Of a stretch of 64,000 bases of DNA, positions 1-9,394 are shown piece after piece (positions within the stretch are counted from its first letter, which is position 1; the number at the start of each line of letters is the position of its first letter). The position numbers were made by a program, and so were the translations under genes. The DNA is taken from assembly GCA_008729055.1 (NCBI GenBank), contig SDUX01000003.1:62001-126000 (forward strand), read 5' to 3'. The DNA comes from Pyropia haitanensis (taxonomy: Eukaryota; Rhodophyta; Bangiophyceae; Bangiales; Bangiaceae). Below the pieces are notes generated by a model. The model did not search any database. It saw only the letters and a list, made by a program, of their open reading frames with translations, and was not told where the DNA came from.

Positions 1-2360
1 CGTGGGGGTCGAACCTCGGACATGGAGCGGGCGGATCTATGGCTGGAATGAAGGATGCGCGCCAATTCGGCCGCCGGATGGTGTGCAGCATCGCTGTAGA
101 CGCAAAAGTGGGCAAAAGTGGGCAAAAGTGGGCAAAAGTGGGTAGGAAGTGGGTAAGAAGTGGGCAAAAAGTGGGCAAAAAGGGGGCCAAATTGGGACAC
201 AAATGGGCAATTGGGGGCAAGAAGTTTCCATAACTGCAAAGAAAATTCACGTGAAAGTCGCCAGAAAGTGGTCCAACAGTGGCCACAAAGTGCGCCCCGC
301 CACCCAAACTGTCCACTGCGCGTTCCGCCAGTCACACTGGCGTGGACGGTGTGAGGGCGGAACTTTTGTCGCCGACCGTCACGCCTGGCTGTCGGGACCC
401 CCACGTGGCAAAAACCATCCCACAAAATTGACACGTGGACACCGGCGCTCCACAAAATACTCGTTGCATCCAACGGACGCGCCAACGAACGGGTCGGCCA
501 ACCACCCCATGCACGACGGTGCGGGTGGAACCTCGGACGTCGAGCGGGCGGATGTATGGCTGGAATAAAGCATGCAAGCCAATTCGGCCGCCGGAGCGCG
601 TGCTGCATTGCTGTACACGCGAAAGTGGGCAAAAGTGGGCAGCAGTGGGCAAAAGTGGGTGAGAAGCGGCCTACCACCCCATGCACGACCGTGGGGGTCG
701 AACCTCGGACATGGAGCGGGCGGATCTATGGCTGGAATGAAGGATGCGCGCCAATTCGGCCGCCGGATCGTGTGCAGCATCGCTGTAGACGCAAAAGTGG
801 GCAAAAGTGGGCAAAAGTGGGCAAAAGTGGGTAGGAAGTGGGTAAGAAGTGGGCAAAAAGTGGGCAAAAAGGGGGCCAAATTGGGACACAAATGGGCAAT
901 TGGGGGCAAGAAGTTTCCATAACTGCAAAGAAAATTCACGTGAAAGTCGCCAGAAAGTGGTCCAACAGTGGCCACAAAGTGCGCCCCGCCACCCAAACTG
1001 TCCACTACGCGTTCCGCCAGTCACACTGGCGTGGACGGTGTGAGGGCGGAACTTTTGTCGCCGACCGTCACGCCTGGCTGTCGGGACCCCCACGTGGCAA
1101 AAACCATTCCACAAAATTGACACGTGGACACCGGCGCTCCACAAAATACTCGTTGCATCCAACGGACGCGCCAACGAACGGGTCGGCCAACCACCCCATG
1201 CACGACGGTGCGGGTGGAACCTCGGACGTCGAGCGGGCGGATGTGTGGCTGGAATAAAGGATGCGAGCGAATTCGGCCGCCGGAGCGCGTGCTGCATTGC
1301 TGTACACGCGAAAGTGGGCAAAAGTGGGCAGCAGTGGGCAAAAGTGGGTGAGAAGCGGCCTACCACCCCATGCACGACCGTGGGGGTCGAACCTCGGACA
1401 TGGAGCGGGCGGATCTATGGCTGGAATGAAGGATGCGCGCCAATTCGGCCGCCGGATGGTGTGCAGCATCGCTGTAGACGCAAAAGTGGGCAAAAGTGGG
1501 CAAAAGTGGGCAAAAGTGGGTAGGAAGTGGGTAAGAAGTGGGCAAAAAGTGGGCAAAAAGGGGGCCAAATTGGGACACAAATGGGCAATTGGGGGCAAGA
1601 AGTTTCCATAACTGCAAAGAAAATTCACGTGAAAGTCGCCAGAAAGTGGTCCAACAGTGGCCACAAAGTGCGCCCCGCCACCCAAACTGTCCACTGCGCG
1701 TTCCGCCAGTCACACTGGCGTGGACGGTGTGAGGGCGGAACTTTTGTCGCCGACCGTCACGCCTGGCTGTCGGGACCCCCACGTGGCAAAAACCATCCCA
1801 CAAAATTGACACGTGGACACCGGCGCTCCACAAAATACTCGTTGCATCCAACGGACGCGCCAACGAACGGGTCGGCCAACCACCCCATGCACGACGGTGC
1901 GGGTGGAACCTCGGACGTCGAGCGAGCGGATGTATGGCTGGAATAAAGGATGCGAGCGAATTCGGCCGCCGGAGCGCGTGCTGCATTGCTGTACACGCGA
2001 AAGTGGGCAAAAGTGGGCAGCAGTGGGCAAAAGTGGGTGAGAAGCGGCCTACCACCCCATGCACGACCGTGGGGGTCGAACCTCGGACATGGAGCGGGCG
2101 GATCTATGGCTGGAATGAAGGATGCGCGCCAATTCGGCCGCCGGATGGTGTGCAGCATCGCTGTAGACGCAAAAGTGGGCAAAAGTGGGCAAAAGTGGGC
2201 AAAAGTGGGTAGGAAGTGGGTAAGAAGTGGGCAAAAAGTGGGCAAAAAGGGGGCCACATTGGGACACAAATGGGCAATTGGGGGCAAGAAGTTTCCATAA
2301 CTGCAAAGAAAATTGACGTGAAAGTCGCCAGAAAGTGGTCCAACAGTGGCTAGTATGTGC
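1..2360. repeat. 689-bp tandem satellite array (about 3.4 copies, open at left edge)
   Basis: The same sequence recurs at exactly 689-bp spacing (positions 1, 690, 1379 and 2068 start equivalent bases) with only scattered substitutions. Each unit contains two related half-modules: one starts near 500 (CCCCATGCACGACGGTGCGG), the other near 680 (CCCCATGCACGACCGTGGGG). Each half-module carries a block of roughly 10-bp subrepeats (GCAAAAGTGG type). The fourth copy loses similarity near 2345. Short ORFs inside the units recur only because the DNA recurs; none resembles a known protein. The array continues beyond the left edge, so its full size is unknown. Confidence 0.95.
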
Positions 2361-2711
2361 GCCGCGCCGCCCAAACTGTGACATCGAGCGGGCCGAGCTA
2401 CGGCTGGATTGAAGGATGCAAGCTAGTTCGGCCGCCGGATGTTGCGCAGCATTGCTTCACACGCCAAGGTGGGCAAAACTGGGCCAACGTTGGCAAGCAG
2501 TGGGCACGAAGTGAGTTAGAAGTGGACGAAAAGTGGGCAAAAAGTGGGCAAGAAGTGGGGATTCGTGGGAAAGAAGTCGGCAATTGGGGGTAAGCAGTTT
2601 CGAAAACTGCACAATCAAGTGACGAAAAAGTAACCTCAGAGTTGTCGAACGGTGGCCCAAAAGTGCGCCCCGCCACCGAAGCTATCCACTGCGCGTTCCG
2701 TCAGTCACATC
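2361..2711. repeat. Diverged satellite unit, left part
   Basis: Sequence from about 2375 (GACATCGAGCGGGCCGAGC) to 2708 aligns imperfectly to the 689-bp unit, including the GTGGGCAAAA-type subrepeats and the GCGTTCCGTCAGTCACA block. It is an older copy at the edge of the array. It ends exactly where the 574-bp element is inserted; its last three bases, ATC at 2709-2711, are the target-site duplication. Confidence 0.8.
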
Positions 2712-3285
2712 TGAGAGCTTCAGCAGGTACAGATCTTGTTCAGATCTCGTTATATGCTTGACACGTTTGCCACGTAGTCTTTGCTTAACGAAATTTCATA
2801 AGCAAAAAACCCTTATGTGGCCCCGCATTACGAAGTGGATCTTGGTTTGGGGAGTAGGACACGTGTTGTGCTGAGCAGCAATTTTAGGTTGCGAACGACG
2901 CTGCGTCGCGCCCAGTCTAGCGACGCGCGGTAGATCGAATTGACGAGGTCCAACGAGACTCAATCGCCTAACGCTGCCTCCTCCGCCAGTGTGCCCGCCC
3001 AACGCCTCCACACCATGCCTGTCTCCCGCTGCAGGACCAGTCCTTCTTGGCGACGCAATGCATCTCTCCGCGGGCGACCGATCTGGGGCGGCTCCCCTCC
3101 GGCAGAGACGTGCTGTTCGCTCCACGTTTCGTGTCAACTACATCCACGCAACGTGCAGTTTTCCGAAACAAGATCTGGTACCTGCTGAAGGTCCCGCGGC
3201 CTCAGTTCTGATAAGAAAATTCTGCTGCCGCGCTGCCGAGGAATTATCAAAATCTCTTGCCAAATCCTTCCTACTGAAGCTCTCT
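2712..3285. mobile_element. 574-bp terminal-inverted-repeat element, copy 1
   Basis: The left end starts TGAGAGCTTCAGCAGGTA; the right end, read on the minus strand, starts AGAGAGCTTCAGTAGGAA. It is flanked by ATC at 2709-2711 and 3286-3288, a 3-bp target-site duplication. Satellite sequence resumes on both sides, and the uninterrupted units give the empty site (cagtcac...gtgg). A second copy of exactly the same length lies at 30614-31187. Near 3172-3196 there is an internal inverted match to the left end (AGATCTGGTACCTGCTGAAG). No transposase is encoded, so this is a non-autonomous DNA transposon. A 3-bp duplication fits PIF/Harbinger or CACTA types, but the termini match neither consensus clearly. 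Confidence 0.88.
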
Positions 3286-3480
3286 ATCGTTGTGGAGGGG
3301 TGAGAGCGGAACTTTTGGTGCCGTCCGTCAAACGTGGCGGTCGGGACCCCCACGTGGCTAAAACCATCACGAAAGCTTGACGCGTGAAAAGCGGAGCTCC
3401 ACAAATCACTAGTTGCATCCAAAGGACGCGCCGAAGAACGGGTCGGCACACCGCCCCAAGCACGACGGCGGTGAGTAGGC
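3286..3480. repeat. Diverged satellite unit, right part
   Basis: From 3289 the sequence (gagagcggaacttttggtgc, then the cgggacccccacgtggc block near 3343-3359) matches unit positions about 345-530 at roughly 80%. It is the continuation of the copy interrupted by the 574-bp element. Similarity ends near 3475, just before the next inserted element. Confidence 0.8.
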
Positions 3481-3484
3481 CTGA

Positions 3485-4145
3485 GGGCCGTTCGCAGCCA
3501 GCGCTTTTGTACCGTACCGTGACGGTATCGGCCATCCCATTGGCCGCCCGCGTCACACTGTCACAAACGGTACGGACCTCGAAATCGGCGTGGTCAACGG
3601 CTGTGACAATGTACCACCGCTATTAAGGAACTTAGTCGTCGGCTTAACCCGCACAATTGGTAACAGCGCAGCAAAATTTCATCGGCAGATCGCTCCCGCG
3701 TGGACCGGGCACACACGCGTGGGCGGTTGAAGGACGAGCACGGACCACCGCACATTTTCCCCAACCGCGCAGCGATGGCGCTTGCACTGGAAGCTCAACC
3801 GCCGTTCTTCCCAGAGCGCCGTCCGTCTGGAGGTGTCCAGACAGGGGGAGCCTCGCTTTTCACCAGCCCATCGCTGCGCAGGGGACAACCTCACCCCTGT
3901 CGCCCTCCCATCCACATCGTGCGTCTGTGTTCCTTTCCCCTTCATGCACTTTACCCCCACGCACAGTACCCGCTCTCTCACTCCCTGGGCCTGCGGTGAG
4001 TCCTCTCTGTGCTGGCTCTGTAATGTGCTTTGTTCTAGTGAACATTTTTCTGGGTACCGATGTCCGCTGTGTCACGTGCCATTTCGCAGCTTGTGACGCG
4101 TACCGTCACGGCGTCACAAACGTACCGTGCAGCTGCGAACGGCCC
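3485..4145. mobile_element. 661-bp Harbinger-type MITE
   Basis: The left end is GGGCCGTTCGCAGC; the right end read in reverse is GGGCCGTTCGCAGCTGC. TGA flanks both sides (3482-3484 and 4146-4148). Subterminal sequence (GTACCGT and GTGACG motifs) resembles the ends of the complete Harbinger element at 6148-9498, whose termini are GGCCCKTTCGCAGTT with the same TGA flanks. No transposase is present, so this looks like a non-autonomous relative mobilised by that family. The interior has short ORFs on both strands with no recognisable domain. Confidence 0.75.
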
Positions 4146-4249
4146 TGAGCTTCACGCCCTTTCCGAGATTTATGTATCACATTTTCCATGATCTTATGCA
4201 CGTTACTTGACGACACGTCTCCCCTCGGAAGGGCGCGACATGCGGCGCG

Positions 4250-4427
4250 ATATTGCTGTCTTCTCAATTTGTCCGATCCGGTCGAAGTCAAGAGCCGGGT
4301 CCAGGGCTGGTCAACTGCGTCTCAGCCATCCATGGAGCCGGATAAAACCGATCGACCAATAGGAAGTTGACCAGACCCAGCCTTGACTTTGATCACCTCG
4401 GACAAATTTGGGAAGACTGCAATATGA
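4250..4427. repeat. Foldback (inverted) repeat of about 178 bp
   Basis: The left arm, about 4250-4316 (atattgctgtcttctcaatt and onward to ctggtcaact), is the imperfect reverse complement of the right arm, about 4366-4427 (agttgaccagacccagcctt to tgcaatat). The spacer is about 49 bp. It has MITE-like architecture with no coding capacity. A target-site duplication was not resolved. Confidence 0.75.
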
Positions 4428-5282
4428 CGAATTAAAACGATTGGTAGAAAACAACGCACTTGAGATGTTCGGGGGCGTCCCCTCGCCGTCCGCCTCCCAG
4501 CGACCGCTTCCAGTCTGTTGTTGAGCACACACAGAGGATGCGCTGTGCGTGGCGCCCGCCCCCGCCGATGCTGCTATTCGTCTCGGCTGGTGCGGCGGTG
4601 GTAAGGGTGCAAAAGGGGGGGGGGGGATGGACCACGCGGCCAGGGCGGCGACGGTGCTGGGAGACATTTTGCGCGGTGTTTGGCGGCTCGCGGCGGGTTC
4701 CGCTTGAACGGTGGGGAGAGGGCATTCGGAGGGGGCAGGGATGGCTGTCGCCCATCTCTCTTTTTGCTCTGCATATCGGAGGCTCTTCCGCGCACGCAAC
4801 TGATCTTTTTACGGGTCCGTCAGGACCAAAAAAGGCGTGCTTTGCGTCTACGTCACCCGCCCGTTGCGACCGCCGCGACCGCCGCGATGTGTGCGTCGTG
4901 TGGGCGCACGCCGCGGCCGATGGCGGCAGGCGCAGAGCTGGACGGAGTCGTTGTGCCTCGGCGTACGGCGTTTGAGTCAATTGGCTGTATCATCACTTCC
5001 AGTTCTCATCTGTACAAAATAAAGTACCAGATGGGGTGCTCTTTTGTGGTTGCCATTTGTCTTATTCATGTAGCTATGCAGGCTACTTTTTGGTGATTGC
5101 GCCTCAGAAAGGGCGCGAAGTGGGCGTGATTGAGCGTTGTCGGGCGTGACACATCCTCACGCCCCGCATTTTGGGGCGCGAAACACAAGCCTAGCGGTGA
5201 GTGAGCCAGCTTTGCAAGATTTCCGTGAAATCATTCTCGGAAGATTTGATTTCCCTATATTTATCGTTCGTTTCAGTTTATA
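4428..5282. other. No recognisable gene
   Basis: Overlapping open frames occur on both strands (for example 4460-4975 plus and 4432-4980 minus), but all are compositionally biased and none shows a known motif. The stretch near 5098-5165 (repeated agggcgcgaa and gggcgtga blocks) resembles 4230-4250 and may be transposon flank. I cannot support a gene here. Confidence 0.5.
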
Positions 5283-5728
5283 ATTATAGAAACCATGAAT
5301 GCTGCCACGTGTAGATGTAGCCCCCAGTTCGAAGCACCCAATGTTGTTGAGACCAGGTGGTGGCAAGAACCGCCACGCGCGGTTGGAGAGAGGTCGTTCT
5401 CCCACGCGGCCAATATTCAGAGCAAGCTGCGCACGAAACTGTCGTACACCACCCTCCACAAGCTACTCTACTTTGCTTCAACTCGCGCGTGCTACCAGAT
5501 CACGTGGACATGCCTGCCCGTGGCTCCTCGGAGCTCGGGTTGCTCAATGTCGAGCTGGAGGAGGTCGCAGATAAGCCAGAGGACGTGGGATACGAAGTGC
5601 GGGAGGGCAGTGGTGGGGAGGGAAGTGGAGAGGAAGACGTGTGGAACGATGAAAGTGCTGGGGAGGATCGCGAGGAGGACCTGCTGGAACGCGCCACTCC
5701 TATATCAATTCAGCAGTCTAATAAATAG
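5283..5728 (+). pseudogene. hAT-family transposase C-terminal dimerisation region, frameshifted
   Basis: Around 5382-5480 one plus frame reads GERSFSHAANIQSKLRTKLS followed by YTTLHKLLYF. This matches the hAT C-terminal dimerisation signature (ER-x-FS-x6-K-x-R-x-LS-x7-LLYF). The continuation expected in hAT proteins (FNSRVLPDH) sits in the neighbouring frame from about 5478, which then runs through an acidic Glu/Asp/Gly-rich tail to the TAG at 5726-5728. A single-base indel near 5478 would explain the split. The catalytic core upstream is missing, so this is a truncated, inactive fragment. The family call rests on the motif; the extent upstream of 5380 is uncertain. Confidence 0.7.
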
Positions 5729-6147
5729 CTGTCAACGCAGCGCGCGTCAGGCGGATGCCGCGGCTGAGCAGCGCAGCGGCGGCGGCGGCCGCTGTCGTGG
5801 TTGAGGCTAGGGGGTCCTCCTCCCGCAGCTTGCCGCGTCTGCAGACGGACCCCATCTGCCGCCGCAAACGGCCGTACGTGCGCCCGTACGGCGCGCCAGA
5901 CTTCACTACCGTGCTGTCACATGCTGTCCTGCGATCGGGTGCCCGATCCCACCTCAGAGATCGAGACACGTGGCGATCTCGTTCATAATTATGGATAGGC
6001 CTCCCATGATTTTGATGATTTTGGTGAAATCATGGCTATAATTATAGGACCGTAATTATTACCCTCACAATACTGGCCGCAACCCGCCTGTCTTGATTCA
6101 ATCGGGTAGCGCCGTCACCCAGCCGCGGCGGGCGACGCGGCGGTTGA
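5729..6147. other. Intergenic, with a small AT-rich inverted repeat at 5984-6053
   Basis: No gene is recognisable. The stretch 5984-6053 contains an imperfect inverted repeat (cataattatgg...cccatgattt against aaatcatgg...ataattat), AT-rich in an otherwise GC-rich setting. The last three bases, TGA at 6145-6147, are the left target-site copy of the Harbinger element. Confidence 0.5.
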
Positions 6148-6222
6148 GGCCCTTTCGCAGTTGCAAACGGCGTGACGGTATATACGCGTAACGCCGATCT
6201 GATTGGCTGTGCCCATCCCGAC

Positions 6223-6281
6223 GGTATACCGCGGTATAGACATACGCGGGTCGCCCGCGTATGTCTATACCGCGGTATACC
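6223..6281. repeat. Perfect 28-bp palindrome with 3-nt loop
   Basis: Arm 6223-6250 starts GGTATACCGCGGTATAGACA and ends TACGCGGG. It is exactly reverse-complementary to 6254-6281, with spacer TCG. It lies between the left terminus of the Harbinger element and ORF1, and contains the shorter palindrome GGTATACC on each arm. It could be a transposase/ORF1 binding site or a promoter hairpin; the sequence shows only the structure. Confidence 0.95.
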
Positions 6282-6564
6282 GCGGCGTACACTGCAGAGA
6301 TCAAGACTTGACGATCGAATTGAGACCCAGTTTGGAGTTGCCAGAGACAACTCACAGGTTCGAGGGGTGTCGTTGGACAAAGTCCATTGGCGGGCAGAGG
6401 CGCCGGGAAGAAGACCCACAACATTGGACACGCACTGGCGGCAATGCAAAAGCGACCCCGCCCCCGGAACCACTCGAGACGCCAACCCGCACATCCACAC
6501 ACACGCTTCCGGACCAGAGCCTCACGCCTTCTTCCTACCTGTTGTTGCGTCGGATCGGACCAGT

Positions 6565-7924
6565 ATGGCTTCCCGTGTAACTGTTAAGCAGATGCGATCC
6601 GAACTGAAGCGTCGGGGGCTCCCCATTCACGGGACGAAGCAGATGCTCGCGGACCGGTGCCGACAGAATGGGGTCTCGTGTGCTGGGCCGGCTATCACCA
6701 GGACGGATGGATCTACCTCGGGTGCTCGGTCGGGCGCTCTCCCTCCCCCGTCCAATCCTGGTTCCCCTGCGCCCGACGAGCCTCGCCCCTCCCCTCCTCG
6801 GCGCACACCCGCAGGACAGAGCGGAGCGCCAAGCGATCCTGACGCGACCGTCCCTGCTGCGGCAACCCCTGCACAAGTGTCTGCCGAGAGCGGTGGCACG
6901 GCAGCCATCCAACCGAGCCCAGACCGACAGCCTCCGTTTACCAAGCACGAGAGAGCGCGTCTCGCGCATGTGATGTGCCATGGCGAGGTCGCTGCTGGTG
7001 TCATCGTGTCTCGCGGCCCGATGTCCCGCCAACAGGTGGACTCGAGGTCGAGTCGTACGGAGGTCTGGCCAGTGGTCGTGGCGGAGGTGTTCAACGGCCC
7101 AGAGGTCTTCACTGTTCCCGCCGCGTGCGCAGACGCAGCAATAGACCCCAACCTTCACACAGTTCGGCGCACGGGTCAGTTCTTGCGTGCAAAGTGGACA
7201 GAGGTATGTTCTCAGCGCGATCTATTTATCGGGCCCGCTTGAGTGCTGCGGTGAGGGTTGTATTGGAGGGATCTTTCTGCGCTTCTCCGCCGCCGTAGCG
7301 GTTGTCTGACGCCCCGGCATCATTTCATTCGTGTGTATCACTCTCTGTGTGCAGATTGCTTCTGGTTTTTGGCGCGTGCATAAGCGCTACTCCAGCTCAG
7401 GCCAGAACGATCCGAACTTGTGGTCAAACTTCTCGCAAGGGGACACGCTGTTGGACTATTTGTTCGTGTTGCTGAAAGACAAGGAGATTGTTCTGGAGCT
7501 CATGAACCCTGAAGTGGGGCCCGCGGGCGTAGAGGGCGACGTGCCTGGGCTGACCACGGTGGGAGCCGCGACCTCTCGAGCCAAGCGTAGGCGCCCGGTG
7601 GAGGCCGGAATTCAGTCGCTGATCGACAGCTCTGCCAGCATTGCAGCGTCGGCCGCAAAGCAAGCGCGCCTGGCAGAGCTCGTTGCTCTGTCCACTACCC
7701 TCAAGAATGCGCAGGACGCTGGCCTACCGTCTGGGATTGTTCTGGCCCTCACGACGCGATTGGAAAGTGCTCTGCAGTCCTCCGTCGGCCAAGAGCCTCT
7801 CGAGACTGCAGCGGAACCAGAGCCGGTCGCAGCGGTCGGCGGCGGCGGGCGTGGTCAAGATGATACTGCCGGCCCCGTGGCTGGCTCCTCTTTTGACCCA
7901 TCCGTGGACGAGGAGGAGGCGTGA
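6565..7924 (+). CDS. Harbinger ORF1: SAP + Myb/SANT-like DNA-binding protein (two exons)
   Basis: The proposed CDS is 6565-7203 joined to 7355-7924, 402 residues. Residues about 4-38 form a SAP motif (VKQMRSELKRRGLPIHGTKQ), a helix-extension-helix that binds AT-rich DNA. A Pro/Ser-rich linker follows. Residues about 125-235 look like the Myb/SANT-like domain of Harbinger ORF1 proteins, with the hallmark LRAKWTE|IASGFWRV and SSSGQND reading straight across the splice junction, which supports the intron. The C-terminal half contains an acidic Gly-rich tail. In known Harbinger elements ORF1 brings the transposase into the nucleus and onto the ends; that role is inferred here. The start is the ATG immediately before the SAP motif. 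Confidence 0.8.
7204..7354 (+). other. Intron of ORF1 (151 bp)
   Basis: Donor gag|GTATGT at 7204, acceptor GTGTGCAG| ending at 7354. The splice is phase 0 and joins KWTE to IASGFW, restoring the Myb-like domain signature. The frame on either side is closed or unlike the family, so this is a genuine spliceosomal intron. Confidence 0.8.
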
Positions 7925-8080
7925 GGGTTTTTCAAGGGATTGCCTGTGTCGTTTAGAGAGCTGTTCATTCTGCGTCCGATTGTAATGCGAGGGCACCACG
8001 GTACACATGGGCTTCTTGAATGCGGTGGGCGGTGCACATGGCGCACGTAGGAAAAACAATGTCTTGTGCACACACTTGAT

Positions 8081-9325
8081 TCAGTACATGGGAGGTACCC
8101 CCGGGCGCAGCAATCCAAGCTCTTCCACCCGACGAGTCATTTTCACCCTCAACAAGGAGCGCTCCCGGTCGCGACGTCGACCACGCTGGTCGGCACTCAC
8201 GGTGTCGTTCGGCGCCAAGTAAACATTCCCTCCAGCGCGGTCGTTGGCGAACGGTGCCAAGCGGTCCGTACCGCTCTCGGACTCGTCACAGCAATAGTTA
8301 TGCAGACGAAAGCACGCTCGAATCAAAGCTGGCCGCTTCGAAAAGGGCACACGAAGAGGTCGCCAGAAGACCCCCCACCGCCACACAAGCATCCCAAAAG
8401 CCTGCTCAATGTGAATACGGAGGGATGAGAGATGGAAGTTGTAAGAGTCCCGCCAGCGATCACCCCTGCCACCACCTGGCCACGGGACGGCCAATGCCTC
8501 GCTTGCAGCGTACGCATCGTCTGCCGCAATACAGTGGCCATCCCTAATCAGCGCCGCTGTTATGGGGTCCTCCGGCCTCAGGAGCGCCTGCCCGAGCAAT
8601 GTACAAGAAAACGCCGTCGAGTCGTGAGAAGACCCAGGACTCATGCAGGACATCCATCGAAACTTGTACGAAGCGTCACAAATGGCCTGCACATTGAAAG
8701 CGTAGAAGCCCTTCCGAGAGTAGTAGTCGGCCACGCACGTAACATCCGATGGTAGGGGCTGCTCCTGCTCAATCGCCACGCCATCGAGCGCTCCGATGAC
8801 GTTGGAGAACGGGGAATTCCGCCCCGCTTGGAAGCCAGCAGCGTACGCGAGTCGACGAGTACTGTTCCCTACCTGGAAGTCCAGAGCCAGTGCAGAGGTA
8901 GAGTTAACAGCGTTCACGACCTCCCACACTGCGCGGTACAATGAGGCCGGGTGTACCCCAAACGCCGCGCAAATGTCCACGTAGCTACCGCCTCCCAAAT
9001 AGCGCAGCGCCAAAGCAGTACGCGTCTCCGCAGAGAGGCCACGACGGGGCAAGAGAGGGCGCAAGAGTGCCACCAGGCCATCAAAGGCGCCATCGGACAT
9101 GCGCATAGCGCGAAGGAATAGGGCGCCGTAGCGTGCCCGGACGTCGGAAAAGGGTACAGAAACAGATGTGTATTGAAAGGGGTCAGAGAACAAACCACGG
9201 TGGGCATGCAAGGCTCCAGCCACAGACGTCATGAACGCACCCGCCCGCCAGATAGGAGTGGGGTCCATGATGCTGTAGGCGGCGATATGAACGGGCTTTG
9301 GTGGCGCTCGAGCAGGGCGGACCAT
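8081..9325 (-). CDS. PIF/Harbinger DDE transposase (HARBI1-like)
   Basis: The protein has 414 residues from the ATG at 9325. The N-terminal third is helical with an HTH-like segment (GGGSYVDICAAFGVHPASLY). The DDE_Tnp_4 catalytic domain follows. The first Asp is in GALDG (about residue 181), the second in AADDAY (about 269), and the Glu in RIHIEQAFG (about 307). The family motifs DYYSRKGFYAFNVQ and PGSSHDSTAF lie between. No stop or frameshift interrupts it. It would cut and paste elements carrying the GGCCC-type termini, such as this one and probably the 661-bp MITE. It is convergent with ORF1 with about 155 bp between the stops. The C-terminus is Arg-rich. Confidence 0.93.
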   Translation of the reverse strand: MVRPARAPPKPVHIAAYSIMDPTPIWRAGAFMTSVAGALHAHRGLFSDPFQYTSVSVPFSDVRARYGALFLRAMRMSDGAFDGLVALLRPLLPRRGLSAETRTALALRYLGGGSYVDICAAFGVHPASLYRAVWEVVNAVNSTSALALDFQVGNSTRRLAYAAGFQAGRNSPFSNVIGALDGVAIEQEQPLPSDVTCVADYYSRKGFYAFNVQAICDASYKFRWMSCMSPGSSHDSTAFSCTLLGQALLRPEDPITAALIRDGHCIAADDAYAASEALAVPWPGGGRGDRWRDSYNFHLSSLRIHIEQAFGMLVWRWGVFWRPLRVPFSKRPALIRACFRLHNYCCDESESGTDRLAPFANDRAGGNVYLAPNDTVSADQRGRRRDRERSLLRVKMTRRVEELGLLRPGVPPMY

Positions 9326-9394
9326 CTGCACACCCCACTCTTCAAGTCACACTCCAGTGTTTGTGATACTTCAAAAAGAGTCATGTTAAGTTGT

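Noticed and set aside
37..2343. Repeated ORFs of 64-234 codons on both strands in the satellite
   Set aside because: They recur with the 689-bp DNA period in all frames, have biased composition and match no family; they are by-products of the repeat.
2989..3303. Protein-coding gene inside the 574-bp element
   Set aside because: All three frames are equally conserved between the two copies, as expected from DNA-level identity; no start or domain is shared convincingly.
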